From an uncultured Clostridium sp. (GTDB taxonomy: Bacteria; Bacillota; Clostridia; Lachnospirales; Lachnospiraceae), in the NCBI GenBank assembly GCA_900544905.1, contig UQXF01000007.1:1-52831 (forward strand): a DNA stretch of 52,831 nt. Direction: 5' to 3'. The notes under the pieces are model-generated. The model searched no databases. It was given only the letters and a program-made list of their open reading frames with translations, and had not been told where the DNA came from. Positions 44,250 through 52,831 of the stretch are shown here, one piece after another. Made by a program: the position numbers and the translations under genes. How positions within the stretch are numbered: the first letter of the stretch is position 1; each line of letters starts with the position of its first letter.

Positions 44250-45035
44250 TTACACCTCTTCCCCCTGCTCCGGATTGGAGGTCTCCTCCTCTTCTTCCTC
44301 CTTCATCGCTTCTGCCATTTTCGCTGCCTCCAGCTTGGCGTCTGCATAGCGGTTATCATAGGAAGTCCCCGGCTCGTCCTTCCATTTTTCCGCCTCTTTC
44401 CGTTTGCCCTCATCCAAATACGGCTGGAATACGGAGCGGAACAGTATAGACTGCAGGTAGGCAACCACGGAGAACACCAGAACAAACAGCATGGCTTTCA
44501 TAACCAGATATTCATAGACACAATATCCCACTACTCCTGCAATACACCAGGCAACCACCGTTTCCGGCAGATGTCCCACAGCCATAATCAACGCATTCTG
44601 CAGTGTCTTCTTAATTGTATTTTCAAACTTTGCCTGCAGCGGCCACACATAAGTAAAAATACAGAGATATACAATAAAACCGATAATACAGATAACTATC
44701 CATATGCGATAGGCTTCAATTCCTGTGTTCTGCCACTGCACAAACGAAAACCACACATCGCCTCCCATAATAATCCCTGCTGCCAGAAGAATCAGCCAAA
44801 GAATCGTGGACTGCTTCAGATTCTCCTTAAAGCTCTTTGTATACCGCTTGAACAACTGGGCATTCTGCGGGTCCCAATCTGTAATACATACATAGTATAA
44901 TGACGTCAGTGCTGCCCCGATAGTTACAATGGGAATACAGCTGATAACAAAAATCACATTCAGAACTATAAGGTCCACCAATCTGCTTAAAAACTTGAGA
45001 ACGGGATTATCCAAATCAAACAACGCTGAAAACAT
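44250..45035 (-). CDS. YesL-family (DUF624) membrane protein
   Basis: The 261 residues start at ATG 45035, with AAGGAGG upstream; the frame continues to 45074. Five or so transmembrane segments begin with LFDLDNPVLKFLSRLVDLIV, the YesL signature, then CIPIVTIGAALTSLYYV. The C-terminal 60 residues are charged (EAEKWKDEP, EEEEEETSNPEQGEEV) and cytoplasmic. YesL proteins accompany carbohydrate ABC transporters in Firmicutes, but no such genes are next to it. The function is unknown. Confidence 0.85.
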   Translation of the reverse strand: MFSALFDLDNPVLKFLSRLVDLIVLNVIFVISCIPIVTIGAALTSLYYVCITDWDPQNAQLFKRYTKSFKENLKQSTILWLILLAAGIIMGGDVWFSFVQWQNTGIEAYRIWIVICIIGFIVYLCIFTYVWPLQAKFENTIKKTLQNALIMAVGHLPETVVAWCIAGVVGYCVYEYLVMKAMLFVLVFSVVAYLQSILFRSVFQPYLDEGKRKEAEKWKDEPGTSYDNRYADAKLEAAKMAEAMKEEEEEETSNPEQGEEV

Positions 45036-45109
45036 AACATTTCCTCCTTCTTTCTTAAAACAATAATATCCCACCTTTCCCTATTATTCAAGTGTAAAAT
45101 CGATTCTGC

Positions 45110-45140
45110 TTGACAAATTCACAAAAAATACTACTATATT
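45110..45140 (+). promoter_or_regulatory. Promoter region of lysA
   Basis: TTGACA (45110-45115) is followed by TACTAT (45132-45137, 16-bp spacer) or TATATT (45135-45140, 19-bp spacer), about 65-70 bases before lysA. The leader is short and shows no lysine riboswitch. Confidence 0.55.
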
Positions 45141-45205
45141 GTATAGGTGCGCTTGCACAATTTTAAATGAAAAATGATACCACATAAGGAAAGGAATATA
45201 CATCT

Positions 45206-46465
45206 ATGAAAACACCATTTGTAACAAAGGAACAGCTTGACGCCATCTGCGCCCAGTATCCAACTCCATTCCATCTGTACGACGAGAAAGGAATCCGTGA
45301 AAATGCCAGAAAACTTCATCAGGCCTTTTCCTGGAATAAGGGTTATAAGGAATTTTTTGCAGTAAAGGCAACCCCAAATCCAACCATTTTAAGAATTTTA
45401 AAGGAAGAGGGCTGCGGTACTGACTGTTCTTCGTATACAGAGCTTTTAATGTCCGATAAATGCGGGTTTAGCGGTAACGATATCATGTTTTCCTCAAATG
45501 ATACCCCCGCAGAAGATTTCCAGCTGGCAGCCAGACTTGGCGCCACCATCAACCTGGATGATATTACACACATTGATTTTCTGAAGGACGCCATCGGCAC
45601 AATACCAAAACGTATCAGCTGCCGGTATAATCCGGGTGGAAAGTTCGCCATTGCCAACACAATTATGGATAACCCGGGAGACGCCAAATACGGCATGACC
45701 CGTTCACAGATGACCGAGGCATATAAGAAATTAATGAAATTGGGAGCCGAAGAGTTTGGCATGCACGCATTTTTAGCAAGCAATACAGTAACCAACGACT
45801 ATTATCCTACCCTTGCAAAAATATTATTTGAGACTGCGGTTGAACTGAAAAACGAGACCGGTGCGCATATCACCTTTATCAACCTTTCCGGCGGCGTGGG
45901 AATCCCATACACACCGGATAAACAGCCAAATGATATCCTTGCAATTGGCGAGGGCGTGCGAAAGGCTTACGAGGAGATACTGGTTCCGGCTGGAATGGGA
46001 GACGTTGCCATCTATACGGAGCTTGGAAGATTCATGCTGGCGCCTTATGGCCATCTGGTTACCAAAGCCATACACGAAAAACATACCCATAAGGATTACA
46101 TCGGAGTAGATGCCTGTGCGGTTAACCTGATGCGCCCTGCCATGTACGGAGCTTACCACCACATTACCGTTATGGGAAAAGAGGATGCACCAAAAGACCA
46201 TATCTACGATATAACCGGTTCCCTCTGCGAAAACAATGATAAATTTGCAATTGACAGAGAGCTTCCTGAAATTGCCATTGGAGACACCTTAGTGATTCAT
46301 GATACCGGCGCCCACGGATTCGCCATGGGATACAACTATAACGGAAAGCTAAAATCTGCAGAAATTCTTCTGAGGGAGGACGGAAGCACAAGCATCATCC
46401 GCCGTGCCGAAACCCCGGAGGATTATTTTGCAACATTAGAAGGCTTCTGGGATGTGGATTTATAA
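45206..46465 (+). CDS. lysA: Diaminopimelate decarboxylase
   Basis: LysA removes CO2 from meso-diaminopimelate to make lysine, using PLP. The 419 residues form an alanine-racemase-like barrel with the PLP Lys54 in FFAVKATPNP and a C-terminal beta domain. The barrel includes ISCRYNPGGKFAIANT, FINLSGGVGIPYTP and IYTELGRFMLAPYG. The end has YDITGSLCENNDKFA and IHDTGAHGFAMGYNYNGKL with the Cys-Glu substrate site. The next gene, plsC, follows after 60 bases; no other lysine gene is here. Confidence 0.93.
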   Translation: MKTPFVTKEQLDAICAQYPTPFHLYDEKGIRENARKLHQAFSWNKGYKEFFAVKATPNPTILRILKEEGCGTDCSSYTELLMSDKCGFSGNDIMFSSNDTPAEDFQLAARLGATINLDDITHIDFLKDAIGTIPKRISCRYNPGGKFAIANTIMDNPGDAKYGMTRSQMTEAYKKLMKLGAEEFGMHAFLASNTVTNDYYPTLAKILFETAVELKNETGAHITFINLSGGVGIPYTPDKQPNDILAIGEGVRKAYEEILVPAGMGDVAIYTELGRFMLAPYGHLVTKAIHEKHTHKDYIGVDACAVNLMRPAMYGAYHHITVMGKEDAPKDHIYDITGSLCENNDKFAIDRELPEIAIGDTLVIHDTGAHGFAMGYNYNGKLKSAEILLREDGSTSIIRRAETPEDYFATLEGFWDVDL

Positions 46466-46526
46466 GCCTTTGACGCAGCATAAGCTGTAACAGGAAAGGA
46501 TTGTAGCCGAAAAAGAGGAGGATGTT

Positions 46527-47279
46527 ATGTCCAAGAAAGTTATTGTACCAAAACGAATCAAAATGATGGTCAGAAGAAACCTGATACACCTGCCGCGTCT
46601 GTTTACAACTCTGATGCGCTATGCCCAAAACGATAAAATCAGCGAGGAGACAAAGTATGCTTTCATCCGGGAAATCGGAGAGCGGGGATGTAAATGCGGC
46701 AATGTGACAGTACATGGTTACGGTTTTGAAAATCTGCCGGAGCAGTCCGGTTATATTATGTATCCAAACCATCAGGGATTATTTGATGTCATGGGACTGG
46801 TTTACTTAAATCCCGCACCCTTTGGTGTTGTCATTAAAAAAGAGGCGTACAATATATTTTGTCTGCGGCAGCTGGTTCAGACTCTGGGCGGTCTGTTTAT
46901 GGACCGGGAAGACCCCCGTCAGGGACTTCAGATTATCAACGAGGTAGCCCGCCAGGTCAAGGAAGGACGGAATTTTGTAATCTTTCCCGAGGGCACCCGT
47001 TCCAGAAACGGCAACAAGCTGGGAGAGTTTAAGAGTGGCAGCTTCAAAGCCGCCACAAAAGCCAAATGTCCCATTGTACCTATTGCCATTATTGACAGCT
47101 TTCTTCCCTTTGATAACACCACCACAGAGCAGGTTGATTCCCAGTTTCATGTGCTGCCTCCAATTCCCTACGAAGAATATCAGGGCATGAAAACCTCAGA
47201 GATTGCAGCCATGGTAAAAAGCCGGATTGAACAGGTGATTGCAGAAAATGAAAACAATTTTAACGAAAAGTATCGATAA
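46527..47279 (+). CDS. plsC: 1-acyl-glycerol-3-phosphate acyltransferase
   Basis: PlsC adds the second acyl chain in phosphatidic acid synthesis at the membrane. The 250 residues include the catalytic NHxxxxD block YPNHQGLFDVMGL, the FMDREDPRQGLQ block, and the glycerol-phosphate site FPEGTRSRNGNKLGEFKSGS. PIVPIAIIDSF completes the usual set. GAGGAGG precedes the ATG. Its last 32 bases overlap hydE, an unusual join between lipid synthesis and hydrogenase maturation. Confidence 0.92.
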   Translation: MSKKVIVPKRIKMMVRRNLIHLPRLFTTLMRYAQNDKISEETKYAFIREIGERGCKCGNVTVHGYGFENLPEQSGYIMYPNHQGLFDVMGLVYLNPAPFGVVIKKEAYNIFCLRQLVQTLGGLFMDREDPRQGLQIINEVARQVKEGRNFVIFPEGTRSRNGNKLGEFKSGSFKAATKAKCPIVPIAIIDSFLPFDNTTTEQVDSQFHVLPPIPYEEYQGMKTSEIAAMVKSRIEQVIAENENNFNEKYR

Positions 47280-48303
47280 ATTAACCAGCCACAAGCCCTT
47301 GTCCAAAGAGGAGTTTGTGGCTTTATTAGATGGCAATTCCAGGGAACTCCGGAAGAATCTGGCATCAAAGGCTGACACGGCACGCCGTCAGTACTTTGGA
47401 AACCGTATTTATATACGGGGGCTTATTGAATTTACCAATTACTGCAAAAACGACTGTCTTTACTGCGGCATCCGCCACAGTAACCGGCAGGCAGTCCGCT
47501 ACCGTCTTTCCAAAAGAGACATTCTAAAGTGCTGTGAAGAGGGATATGATTTAGGCTTTCGCACCTTTGTACTACAGGGCGGAGAAGACCCCTATTTTAA
47601 CGATGCTGTTATGTGTGATATCGTAGCGGAAATCCACCGGCAGTTTCCCGACTGTGCCATCACCCTGTCTCTGGGAGAACGTTCCCCGGAAAGCTACCGG
47701 CGGTTGTACGACGCAGGCGCAAGGCGGTATCTGCTGCGCCATGAAACCGCCAGCGCATCACACTACAAACTGCTGCACCCCCCATCCATGTCTTACCAAA
47801 ACCGGATGGAGTGCCTTTCACATTTAAAAGCCATAGGGTATCAGACAGGCTGCGGTTTTATGGTAGGCTCCCCCTTCCAGACCAACGAAATGCTGGCTGA
47901 GGATTTGTTATTCATCCAGGATTTTCACCCACACATGGTTGGTATCGGTCCCTTTATCTCCCATGCCGACACACCGTTTTCAGACAGAGAAAACGGTACC
48001 CTGGAGGATACTCTGCTGCTGTTAAGCATTCTGCGGCTGATGCAGCCATCCCTGCTGCTTCCCGCCACCACAGCCCTGGGTACCATTGCGCCGGACGGCA
48101 GGGAACAGGGTATTCTGGCAGGAGCTAACGTGGTAATGCCCAATTTATCACCAGTCACAGTACGGAAACAGTACTCCTTATACGACAACAAAATCTGTAC
48201 CGGAGACGAATCTGCACAGTGCATCCGCTGTATGAAAAAACGGATGGAAAGCATTCACTACCAAATCGTAACCCACCGGGGCGACAGCCCGGACTGCCAT
48301 TGA
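47248..48303 (+). CDS. hydE: [FeFe]-hydrogenase maturase HydE, radical SAM
   Basis: HydE is a radical S-adenosylmethionine enzyme needed to build the hydrogenase H-cluster. The 351 residues carry the cluster motif CxxxCxxC in NYCKNDCLYCGIRHSN. The following segments are RTFVLQGGEDPYF, LSLGERSPESYRRLYDAGA, RYLLRHETASASHYKLLHP and the C-terminal MPNLSPVTVRKQYSLYDNK. These separate it from biotin synthase (BioB), whose iron-sulfur ligands and C-terminus differ. The start ATG 47248 lies inside plsC. HydG follows, but HydF is not in the window. Confidence 0.93.
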   Translation: MKTILTKSIDKLTSHKPLSKEEFVALLDGNSRELRKNLASKADTARRQYFGNRIYIRGLIEFTNYCKNDCLYCGIRHSNRQAVRYRLSKRDILKCCEEGYDLGFRTFVLQGGEDPYFNDAVMCDIVAEIHRQFPDCAITLSLGERSPESYRRLYDAGARRYLLRHETASASHYKLLHPPSMSYQNRMECLSHLKAIGYQTGCGFMVGSPFQTNEMLAEDLLFIQDFHPHMVGIGPFISHADTPFSDRENGTLEDTLLLLSILRLMQPSLLLPATTALGTIAPDGREQGILAGANVVMPNLSPVTVRKQYSLYDNKICTGDESAQCIRCMKKRMESIHYQIVTHRGDSPDCH

Positions 48304-48371
48304 TTTTACCCGCCGGGAATGAATCAGAAAATTTTACACATAGAAAGTTTACAGGAAAAGAGGAAAAAAAT

Positions 48372-49790
48372 ATGTACAACCCAAATTCAATGAAAGCCGA
48401 AGAGTTTATTAATCATCAGGAAATTTTAGATACCCTGGAATATAGCGACGTCCATAAAAATGACCGGGAGCTGATTCTCCGGATTCTGGAGAAGGCCAAG
48501 AAGAGAAAGGGGCTGTCCCACAGGGATGCCAGCGTGCTTTTGATGTGCGAGGACGAAGAGCTGAACCAGCAGATTTACTCCTTGGCGGAGCAGATTAAGA
48601 AGGACTTTTATGGCAACCGTATCGTTATCTTTGCCCCTCTTTACCTGTCCAACTATTGCGTAAACCAGTGTGTATATTGTCCCTACCATTTAAAAAACAC
48701 CCATATTGCAAGAAAGAAGCTGACCCAGGATGAAATCAGAAAGGAAGTAACCGCACTCCAGGATATGGGGCACAAGCGCCTTGCCATTGAGGCTGGCGAG
48801 GACCCTGTCAACAATCCTATCGAGTACATCCTGGAATGTATAGACACCATATATTCGGTACATCACAAAAATGGCGATATCCGCCGGGTAAATGTAAACA
48901 TTGCCGCAACCACGGTAGAAAACTACCGCCGGTTAAAGGATGCTGGAATCGGAACCTATATTCTGTTTCAGGAGACCTATCACCGGGAGAGCTATGAGCG
49001 TCTGCATCCAGCCGGACCAAAGCACGATTACACCTACCACACGGAAGCCATGGACCGTGCCATGGAGGGGGGAATCGATGATGTCGGACTGGGGGTATTA
49101 TTCGGCTTAGAGCTATACCGGTATGAATTTGCCGGACTTTTAATGCATGCAGAACACTTAGAAGCCGTTCACGGCGTGGGACCACATACTATCAGCGTTC
49201 CCCGCATCCGCCGCGCAGACGATATCGACCCCTCCGCCTTTGATAACGGAATTGATGATGACACCTTTGCAAAAATTGTTGCCTGCATCCGGATTGCCGT
49301 TCCTTATACCGGAATGATTGTCTCCACAAGGGAGAGCAAGGCATGCCGGGAACGTGTACTGCACCTGGGTATTTCCCAAATCAGCGGTGGTTCCAAAACC
49401 TCCGTTGGCGGCTATTACGATGAGGAACCGGAGGAGGAGAATTCCTCCCAGTTTGATGTAAATGACACCCGTTCACTGGATGAGGTTGTAAAATGGCTGA
49501 TGGAAATGGATTATATTCCAAGCTTCTGCACCGCCTGTTACCGGGAAGGCCGTACCGGTGACCGCTTTATGAGCCTGTGCAAAAGCGGACAGATTCAAAA
49601 CTGCTGCCTGCCTAACGCTCTTATGACTCTGAAAGAATATCTTGAGGATTATGCCAATCCGGACACTGCCAAAACCGGCATGGAGCTTATCCGAAAGGAG
49701 CTTAAAAACATTCCAAATGAAAAGGTGCGCTCCATTGTTGAAGCACACCTGAATGACATACACTCCGGGAAGAGGGATTTCAGATTCTAA
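48372..49790 (+). CDS. hydG: [FeFe]-hydrogenase maturase HydG, radical SAM tyrosine lyase
   Basis: HydG cleaves tyrosine to give the CO and CN ligands of the hydrogenase active site. The 472 residues start at ATG 48372 (AAGAGG upstream; the frame extends to 48219 inside hydE). The radical SAM motif is in NYCVNQCVYCPYHLKN. The family features AIEAGEDPVNNP, YILFQETYHRESYERLHPAG, and GVGPHTISVPRI follow. The second cluster site is in CTACYREGRTGDRFMSLCKS, ending in a CC pair. It is just downstream of hydE (68-base gap). Confidence 0.95.
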   Translation: MYNPNSMKAEEFINHQEILDTLEYSDVHKNDRELILRILEKAKKRKGLSHRDASVLLMCEDEELNQQIYSLAEQIKKDFYGNRIVIFAPLYLSNYCVNQCVYCPYHLKNTHIARKKLTQDEIRKEVTALQDMGHKRLAIEAGEDPVNNPIEYILECIDTIYSVHHKNGDIRRVNVNIAATTVENYRRLKDAGIGTYILFQETYHRESYERLHPAGPKHDYTYHTEAMDRAMEGGIDDVGLGVLFGLELYRYEFAGLLMHAEHLEAVHGVGPHTISVPRIRRADDIDPSAFDNGIDDDTFAKIVACIRIAVPYTGMIVSTRESKACRERVLHLGISQISGGSKTSVGGYYDEEPEEENSSQFDVNDTRSLDEVVKWLMEMDYIPSFCTACYREGRTGDRFMSLCKSGQIQNCCLPNALMTLKEYLEDYANPDTAKTGMELIRKELKNIPNEKVRSIVEAHLNDIHSGKRDFRF

Positions 49791-49795
49791 GCTGC

Positions 49796-51721
49796 TCAGC
49801 AGGCTTCCTCAATCAAGTCTGCAAATTCCTCCTCCGGAATCGCCTTGGAGTAATACCAGCCCTGGAGATAATCGCAGCCAATGCTGGATAATTTCGCCTG
49901 CTGCTCCTTTGTCTCTACGCCCTCTGCCACAATATGAACCTTAAGCTCCTTGAGCATTCCAACCGTATATTTTAAGGTAATGCCTGCCCGTTCATTTTCA
50001 AATGCATCCCAGACCATAAGCTTATCCAGCTTGATAATGCGGAACGGCAGTCTGTGTATGTAGCCAATGGTAGCATAGCCGGAACCATAATCATCCAGCG
50101 AAAAGGAAATTCCCTGATGATACAGCTTCTCTATGTTTTCCTGAAGAATGGAAACGGAATTTACCGCCGCCGTCTCCGTCACCTCCAGATTAATCTGCTC
50201 CGGTTTTACATGATAATACTGCATAATATCATTTAATGTCTCCACAAAATCCTGCTGCATACACTGTACGACCGAAACATTCACTTCTATGTATTCGATA
50301 CTGGTGTCCTTAAGATTATGCTCGGAAATAAACCGGCACACCTTTTCAAAAATCATGGTTCCCATTTTAACAATGGAGCCGTTTTTCTCTGCAATCGGGA
50401 TGAAAACCTCCGGCGAAATATTGCCCAGCAGGTCATCATGTATTCTGACAAGTGCCTCCGCAGATGTATAACACTGTTTCTCTGTATTAAAAATAGGCTG
50501 GTAATGTACCTCCAGCGTATCCTGTTCAATTGCCTTTTCCACTGCCTTTTCAATTGCTTTTTCCTTCCGGAGTGCAAATAAATCCATATCCCTTGCATAG
50601 ACTATATTGCCCTTTCCGTTTTTCTTAGCTGACAGGACAGAATAGTCAATTACATCTATGATGGATTCCAGCTGGTTTCCGTCCTCCGGACAGGACACGC
50701 AGCTGATGGTAGTAGTCATCATTACCGACACGGTCTTGGTTATCCATGGATGGCGGAATCTCTCCTGAATCAAATCCAGCACCTCTTTACAATCCCTCTC
50801 TCCCCGGCGCAGCTGCAGTACAAACTGGTCCGAGCCATACCGGAACACACTTCCTTTTCCTGTCAGGGTAGAAAGAAAATGTCCTACCTGTATCAGCATC
50901 ATATCGCCCACTGCCACCCCGAAGGTTTTGTTTACAAATTTGAAATCATCCAGTGCAAGCACCACCAAATCAAATCTTCTCTCCGCCAAAATCTCTGCCT
51001 CTATTAATTCATCCAACATATTCCGGTTTAACACCTGGGTGTTATGGTCCAGAATTTCCGATGAATTTTGCGCTACAGAGTACAGAATCAGCAAAGCAAT
51101 GGAAACCACAAAATCAATAAATACAACCTGCTCCACTGCTGCCTGTACGAAAACCGCAATACCGGTAACCAGACCAAGTATGGCAATGGTGGTCAGCTTC
51201 CCAAAGGAATTAAACCTCGCATGCATTGCACAGTAAATCAAACCATACAGCATACAGTAAACCGCAACACCATTTAAAATATTGACAGAGGAGGTCTCAA
51301 GAAAACCATATCTGCTGTCATACCGGTATAAATGATGAACCGCAAAGTTACGGATAATCTCCTCTCCATAGACAAGAACCGGTATCAGAAAAAGGAGGAA
51401 TCCCGGCCAGTCTTTTCTAAGGCTTCTGCCTGTCCATGCAACCAGATATGCCATAATCAATATTGCAATTCCATACTGTAACACATAATACACATCAATA
51501 ACCGGCTGAATCTGGTTATATGCCCCGGCACCCCTATAATACAGCACGCCCTTTGAAATCAGATTACAAAAAACCGTCAGTATTTCTCCGATTATAATAG
51601 TTATAAAAATCCGGCTTCGTCTAATCGGAACATAGTGCCCGGATATCTGAAGATACCCCACCACAAACAAAATCACCAATGCGCTCAGCTCAAAATCCAT
51701 ATTCCATTGCACATTTATCAT
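49796..51721 (-). CDS. Membrane EAL-domain c-di-GMP phosphodiesterase with degenerate GGDEF
   Basis: The 641 residues have about seven transmembrane segments in the first 215. A GGDEF-like domain (about 225-380) follows, with its signature changed to RYGSDQF (residues 294-300), so cyclase activity is unlikely. A charged helix (EKAIEKAVEKAIEQ) leads to an EAL domain (about 402-641) with AEALVR at 421-426. The EAL catalytic set is complete: Asn481 in EVNVSVVQ, EVTETAA, DDYGSGYATIG at 543-553, Lys564 in IIKLDKLMV, Glu600 in VAEGVETKEQ and QGWYYSKAI. It should hydrolyse c-di-GMP in response to an unknown membrane signal. The hydG stop is 5 bases away on the other strand, with no clear terminator between. 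Confidence 0.9.
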   Translation of the reverse strand: MINVQWNMDFELSALVILFVVGYLQISGHYVPIRRSRIFITIIIGEILTVFCNLISKGVLYYRGAGAYNQIQPVIDVYYVLQYGIAILIMAYLVAWTGRSLRKDWPGFLLFLIPVLVYGEEIIRNFAVHHLYRYDSRYGFLETSSVNILNGVAVYCMLYGLIYCAMHARFNSFGKLTTIAILGLVTGIAVFVQAAVEQVVFIDFVVSIALLILYSVAQNSSEILDHNTQVLNRNMLDELIEAEILAERRFDLVVLALDDFKFVNKTFGVAVGDMMLIQVGHFLSTLTGKGSVFRYGSDQFVLQLRRGERDCKEVLDLIQERFRHPWITKTVSVMMTTTISCVSCPEDGNQLESIIDVIDYSVLSAKKNGKGNIVYARDMDLFALRKEKAIEKAVEKAIEQDTLEVHYQPIFNTEKQCYTSAEALVRIHDDLLGNISPEVFIPIAEKNGSIVKMGTMIFEKVCRFISEHNLKDTSIEYIEVNVSVVQCMQQDFVETLNDIMQYYHVKPEQINLEVTETAAVNSVSILQENIEKLYHQGISFSLDDYGSGYATIGYIHRLPFRIIKLDKLMVWDAFENERAGITLKYTVGMLKELKVHIVAEGVETKEQQAKLSSIGCDYLQGWYYSKAIPEEEFADLIEEAC

Positions 51722-51741
51722 CTCCCCATCTATTTCTCACA

Positions 51742-52668
51742 TCACTCCGCCGGCATCATTTCCAGATTCAAATCCACCTGTCCGGAAATACCCGGTATCT
51801 GACCGCTTTCTGTATACTGCCAAATCGAAAATTCATACGGCCAGTCCGGCTCGTCAGCATACTGTGCAAACCATATAGGGTATTGGTAAATCCTTTCCAA
51901 ATCCAGGTACAACGCATAATATGTCCGGTTCGTATACATCATAGCCTTGTGCCCGGAAGCAGCTATCGTCTCCAGAAATCCCAATGCCGCCTGGGTATGC
52001 TCCTCCACCGATAAATTGTTGGTCCGGGCATCATCCTGCATCGGGTCCTCCCTGTCTAAAACAATGGGATAAGCCAGATTATACTCACCAAGGTTGCTTA
52101 GCACAAAATTGGCCTCCTCCACGCCTTCCTCGTAACTGGTTGCCTGGGAATAGAAATACACACCTACCGGCACATTATTCTCTGCCGCCCCTGCCATATT
52201 GGAAGAATACCGTGCATCCAAAGCAATATTGCCATTGGTATATCCCCTGTATCCCAGACGGATAATCGCAAAATCTATCTGACCTGCCACGCGCTCCCAG
52301 TCAATAGCACCCTGATGCTCTGACACATCAATACCAACTTTTTTCACGGAGTCGTCAGCCTCTACATAATTCTTAAACAGACCGCTGCTATCCAGATTTG
52401 CAAAATCCCACTCATGGCGTTTGATATTTGCACTTATTTTAATTTTCTGCTGTTCTCCAAATTTATCCACAACCCGGATGTAGCTCGCATGCATAAACCT
52501 CTCATAATTATCTGCGCTTAAAGCTGCAATATTATCATTACGATACCCCGGCAATTCGGAGGTACTCATTTCAAAGGGCATCCCCTTGCCATAATATTTT
52601 TTCTGGCATCCGGCAAGCACAGCCATCAAGCCTATACACAAACCGGCTAATATAATACGCTTTTTCAT
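51742..52668 (-). CDS. GH25 muramidase-type lipoprotein
   Basis: The 308 residues begin with a lipoprotein signal (MKKRIILAGLCIGLMAVLAG) and lipobox Cys21. About 85 residues without a recognised domain precede a GH25 domain (about 110-308). The domain has GIDVSEHQGAIDWERV (Asp114), FAIIRLGYRGYTNG, VGVYFYSQATSYEEG, and YPIVLDREDP with the Asp205/Glu207 pair of the family. It ends WFAQYADEPDWPYEFSIWQY and GISGQVDLN. It should cut the glycan backbone of peptidoglycan outside the membrane. It ends 20 bases before the EAL gene, so the two may be cotranscribed. No gene is visible from 52669 to the adapter. Confidence 0.9.
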   Translation of the reverse strand: MKKRIILAGLCIGLMAVLAGCQKKYYGKGMPFEMSTSELPGYRNDNIAALSADNYERFMHASYIRVVDKFGEQQKIKISANIKRHEWDFANLDSSGLFKNYVEADDSVKKVGIDVSEHQGAIDWERVAGQIDFAIIRLGYRGYTNGNIALDARYSSNMAGAAENNVPVGVYFYSQATSYEEGVEEANFVLSNLGEYNLAYPIVLDREDPMQDDARTNNLSVEEHTQAALGFLETIAASGHKAMMYTNRTYYALYLDLERIYQYPIWFAQYADEPDWPYEFSIWQYTESGQIPGISGQVDLNLEMMPAE

Positions 52669-52793
52669 TTGTATTACCCCATTCTGCTCTCTATAAATAC
52701 TCTAAAACAATTCCGTTTTCCTTCTGACAATCTAAATATTATCCTGACTTTCCCATAAAAGTCCTTAAAAATACATAGATGTATATATAATAC

Positions 52794-52831
52794 CTGTCTC
52801 TTATACACATCTGACGCTGCCGACGATCTTA
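52794..52831. other. Nextera adapter at right contig end
   Basis: Positions 52794-52826 are the reverse complement of the Illumina Nextera read-1 adapter, beginning with the mosaic end CTGTCTCTTATACACATCT. Positions 52827-52831 are residual library sequence. Together with the left end, this shows that the genomic insert runs from 46 to 52793. Confidence 0.97.

Noticed and set aside
45141..45205. Lysine riboswitch upstream of lysA
   Set aside because: The leader is only about 65 bases and has no room or conserved core for an L-box.
47248..48303. Biotin synthase (BioB) as the identity of the radical SAM protein
   Set aside because: The C-terminal region and pairing with hydG fit HydE, and BioB's second cluster Cys pattern is absent.
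49796..51721. Active diguanylate cyclase from the GGDEF-like domain
   Set aside because: The signature is YGSDQF; loss of the Gly-Gly and of the Glu makes cyclase activity unlikely.

Overview
The window looks like one assembled contig from a Gram-positive, low-to-moderate GC anaerobe of the Clostridia, most likely a gut Lachnospiraceae. Evidence: strong AGGAGG-type ribosome sites; the hprK, glucokinase, murB, rapZ, whiA and HPr-like cluster; [FeFe]-hydrogenase maturases HydE and HydG; a bile-salt-hydrolase-type enzyme; and secreted FN3 and InlB-repeat proteins. The species cannot be named from the sequence. Both ends (12-45 and 52794-52826) are Nextera adapter/mosaic-end sequence, not genome. 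I saw no rRNA, tRNA, CRISPR array, insertion sequence or phage gene.

Layout. 46-4032 (minus): two acetyltransferases with a 4-base overlap, a truncated MreB-like protein, TatD and an AraC regulator. 4228-7329 (plus): lacZ, divergent from the AraC gene. 7443-15456 (minus): FN3 protein with a disrupted start, bile-salt-hydrolase-type enzyme, AAA/DUF4143 ATPase, MocR regulator and a 918-residue TPR/Sel1 protein. 15692-25578 (minus): a housekeeping block. Here ftsH-uvrC-hprK-glcK end at a terminator, and murB-rapZ-whiA and a Crh-like HPr follow from a new promoter, then an orphan FliD-C-like gene. 25909-27519 (plus): pyrG. 27597-28721 (minus): secreted InlB-repeat protein.

28991-38761 is an accessory block of nine minus-strand genes in two transcription units plus a divergent LysR gene. 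The units start at two copies of one 48-bp element with the same promoter geometry. They encode two cyclophilin-like lipoproteins, a LysE-type exporter, a DUF3737 beta-helix protein, a 76-residue protein, an ABC permease and ATPase, an adenylate-forming enzyme and an Ntn-hydrolase lipoprotein. This is the best candidate here for an undescribed system.

38742-49790 holds a HTH-aminotransferase fusion, ptsI and ptsH, a protein resembling the methionine synthase activation domain, DUF421 and YesL membrane proteins, lysA, plsC, hydE and hydG. 49796-52668 (minus) holds an EAL protein with a degenerate GGDEF domain and a GH25 lipoprotein.

Main biological finding: the two HPr proteins have complementary losses. 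The copy beside whiA keeps Ser46 but has Glu at position 15. The copy with ptsI keeps His15 but has Lys at position 46. Sugar phosphotransfer and HprK-dependent signalling therefore appear split between two proteins, and HprK itself is in the window.
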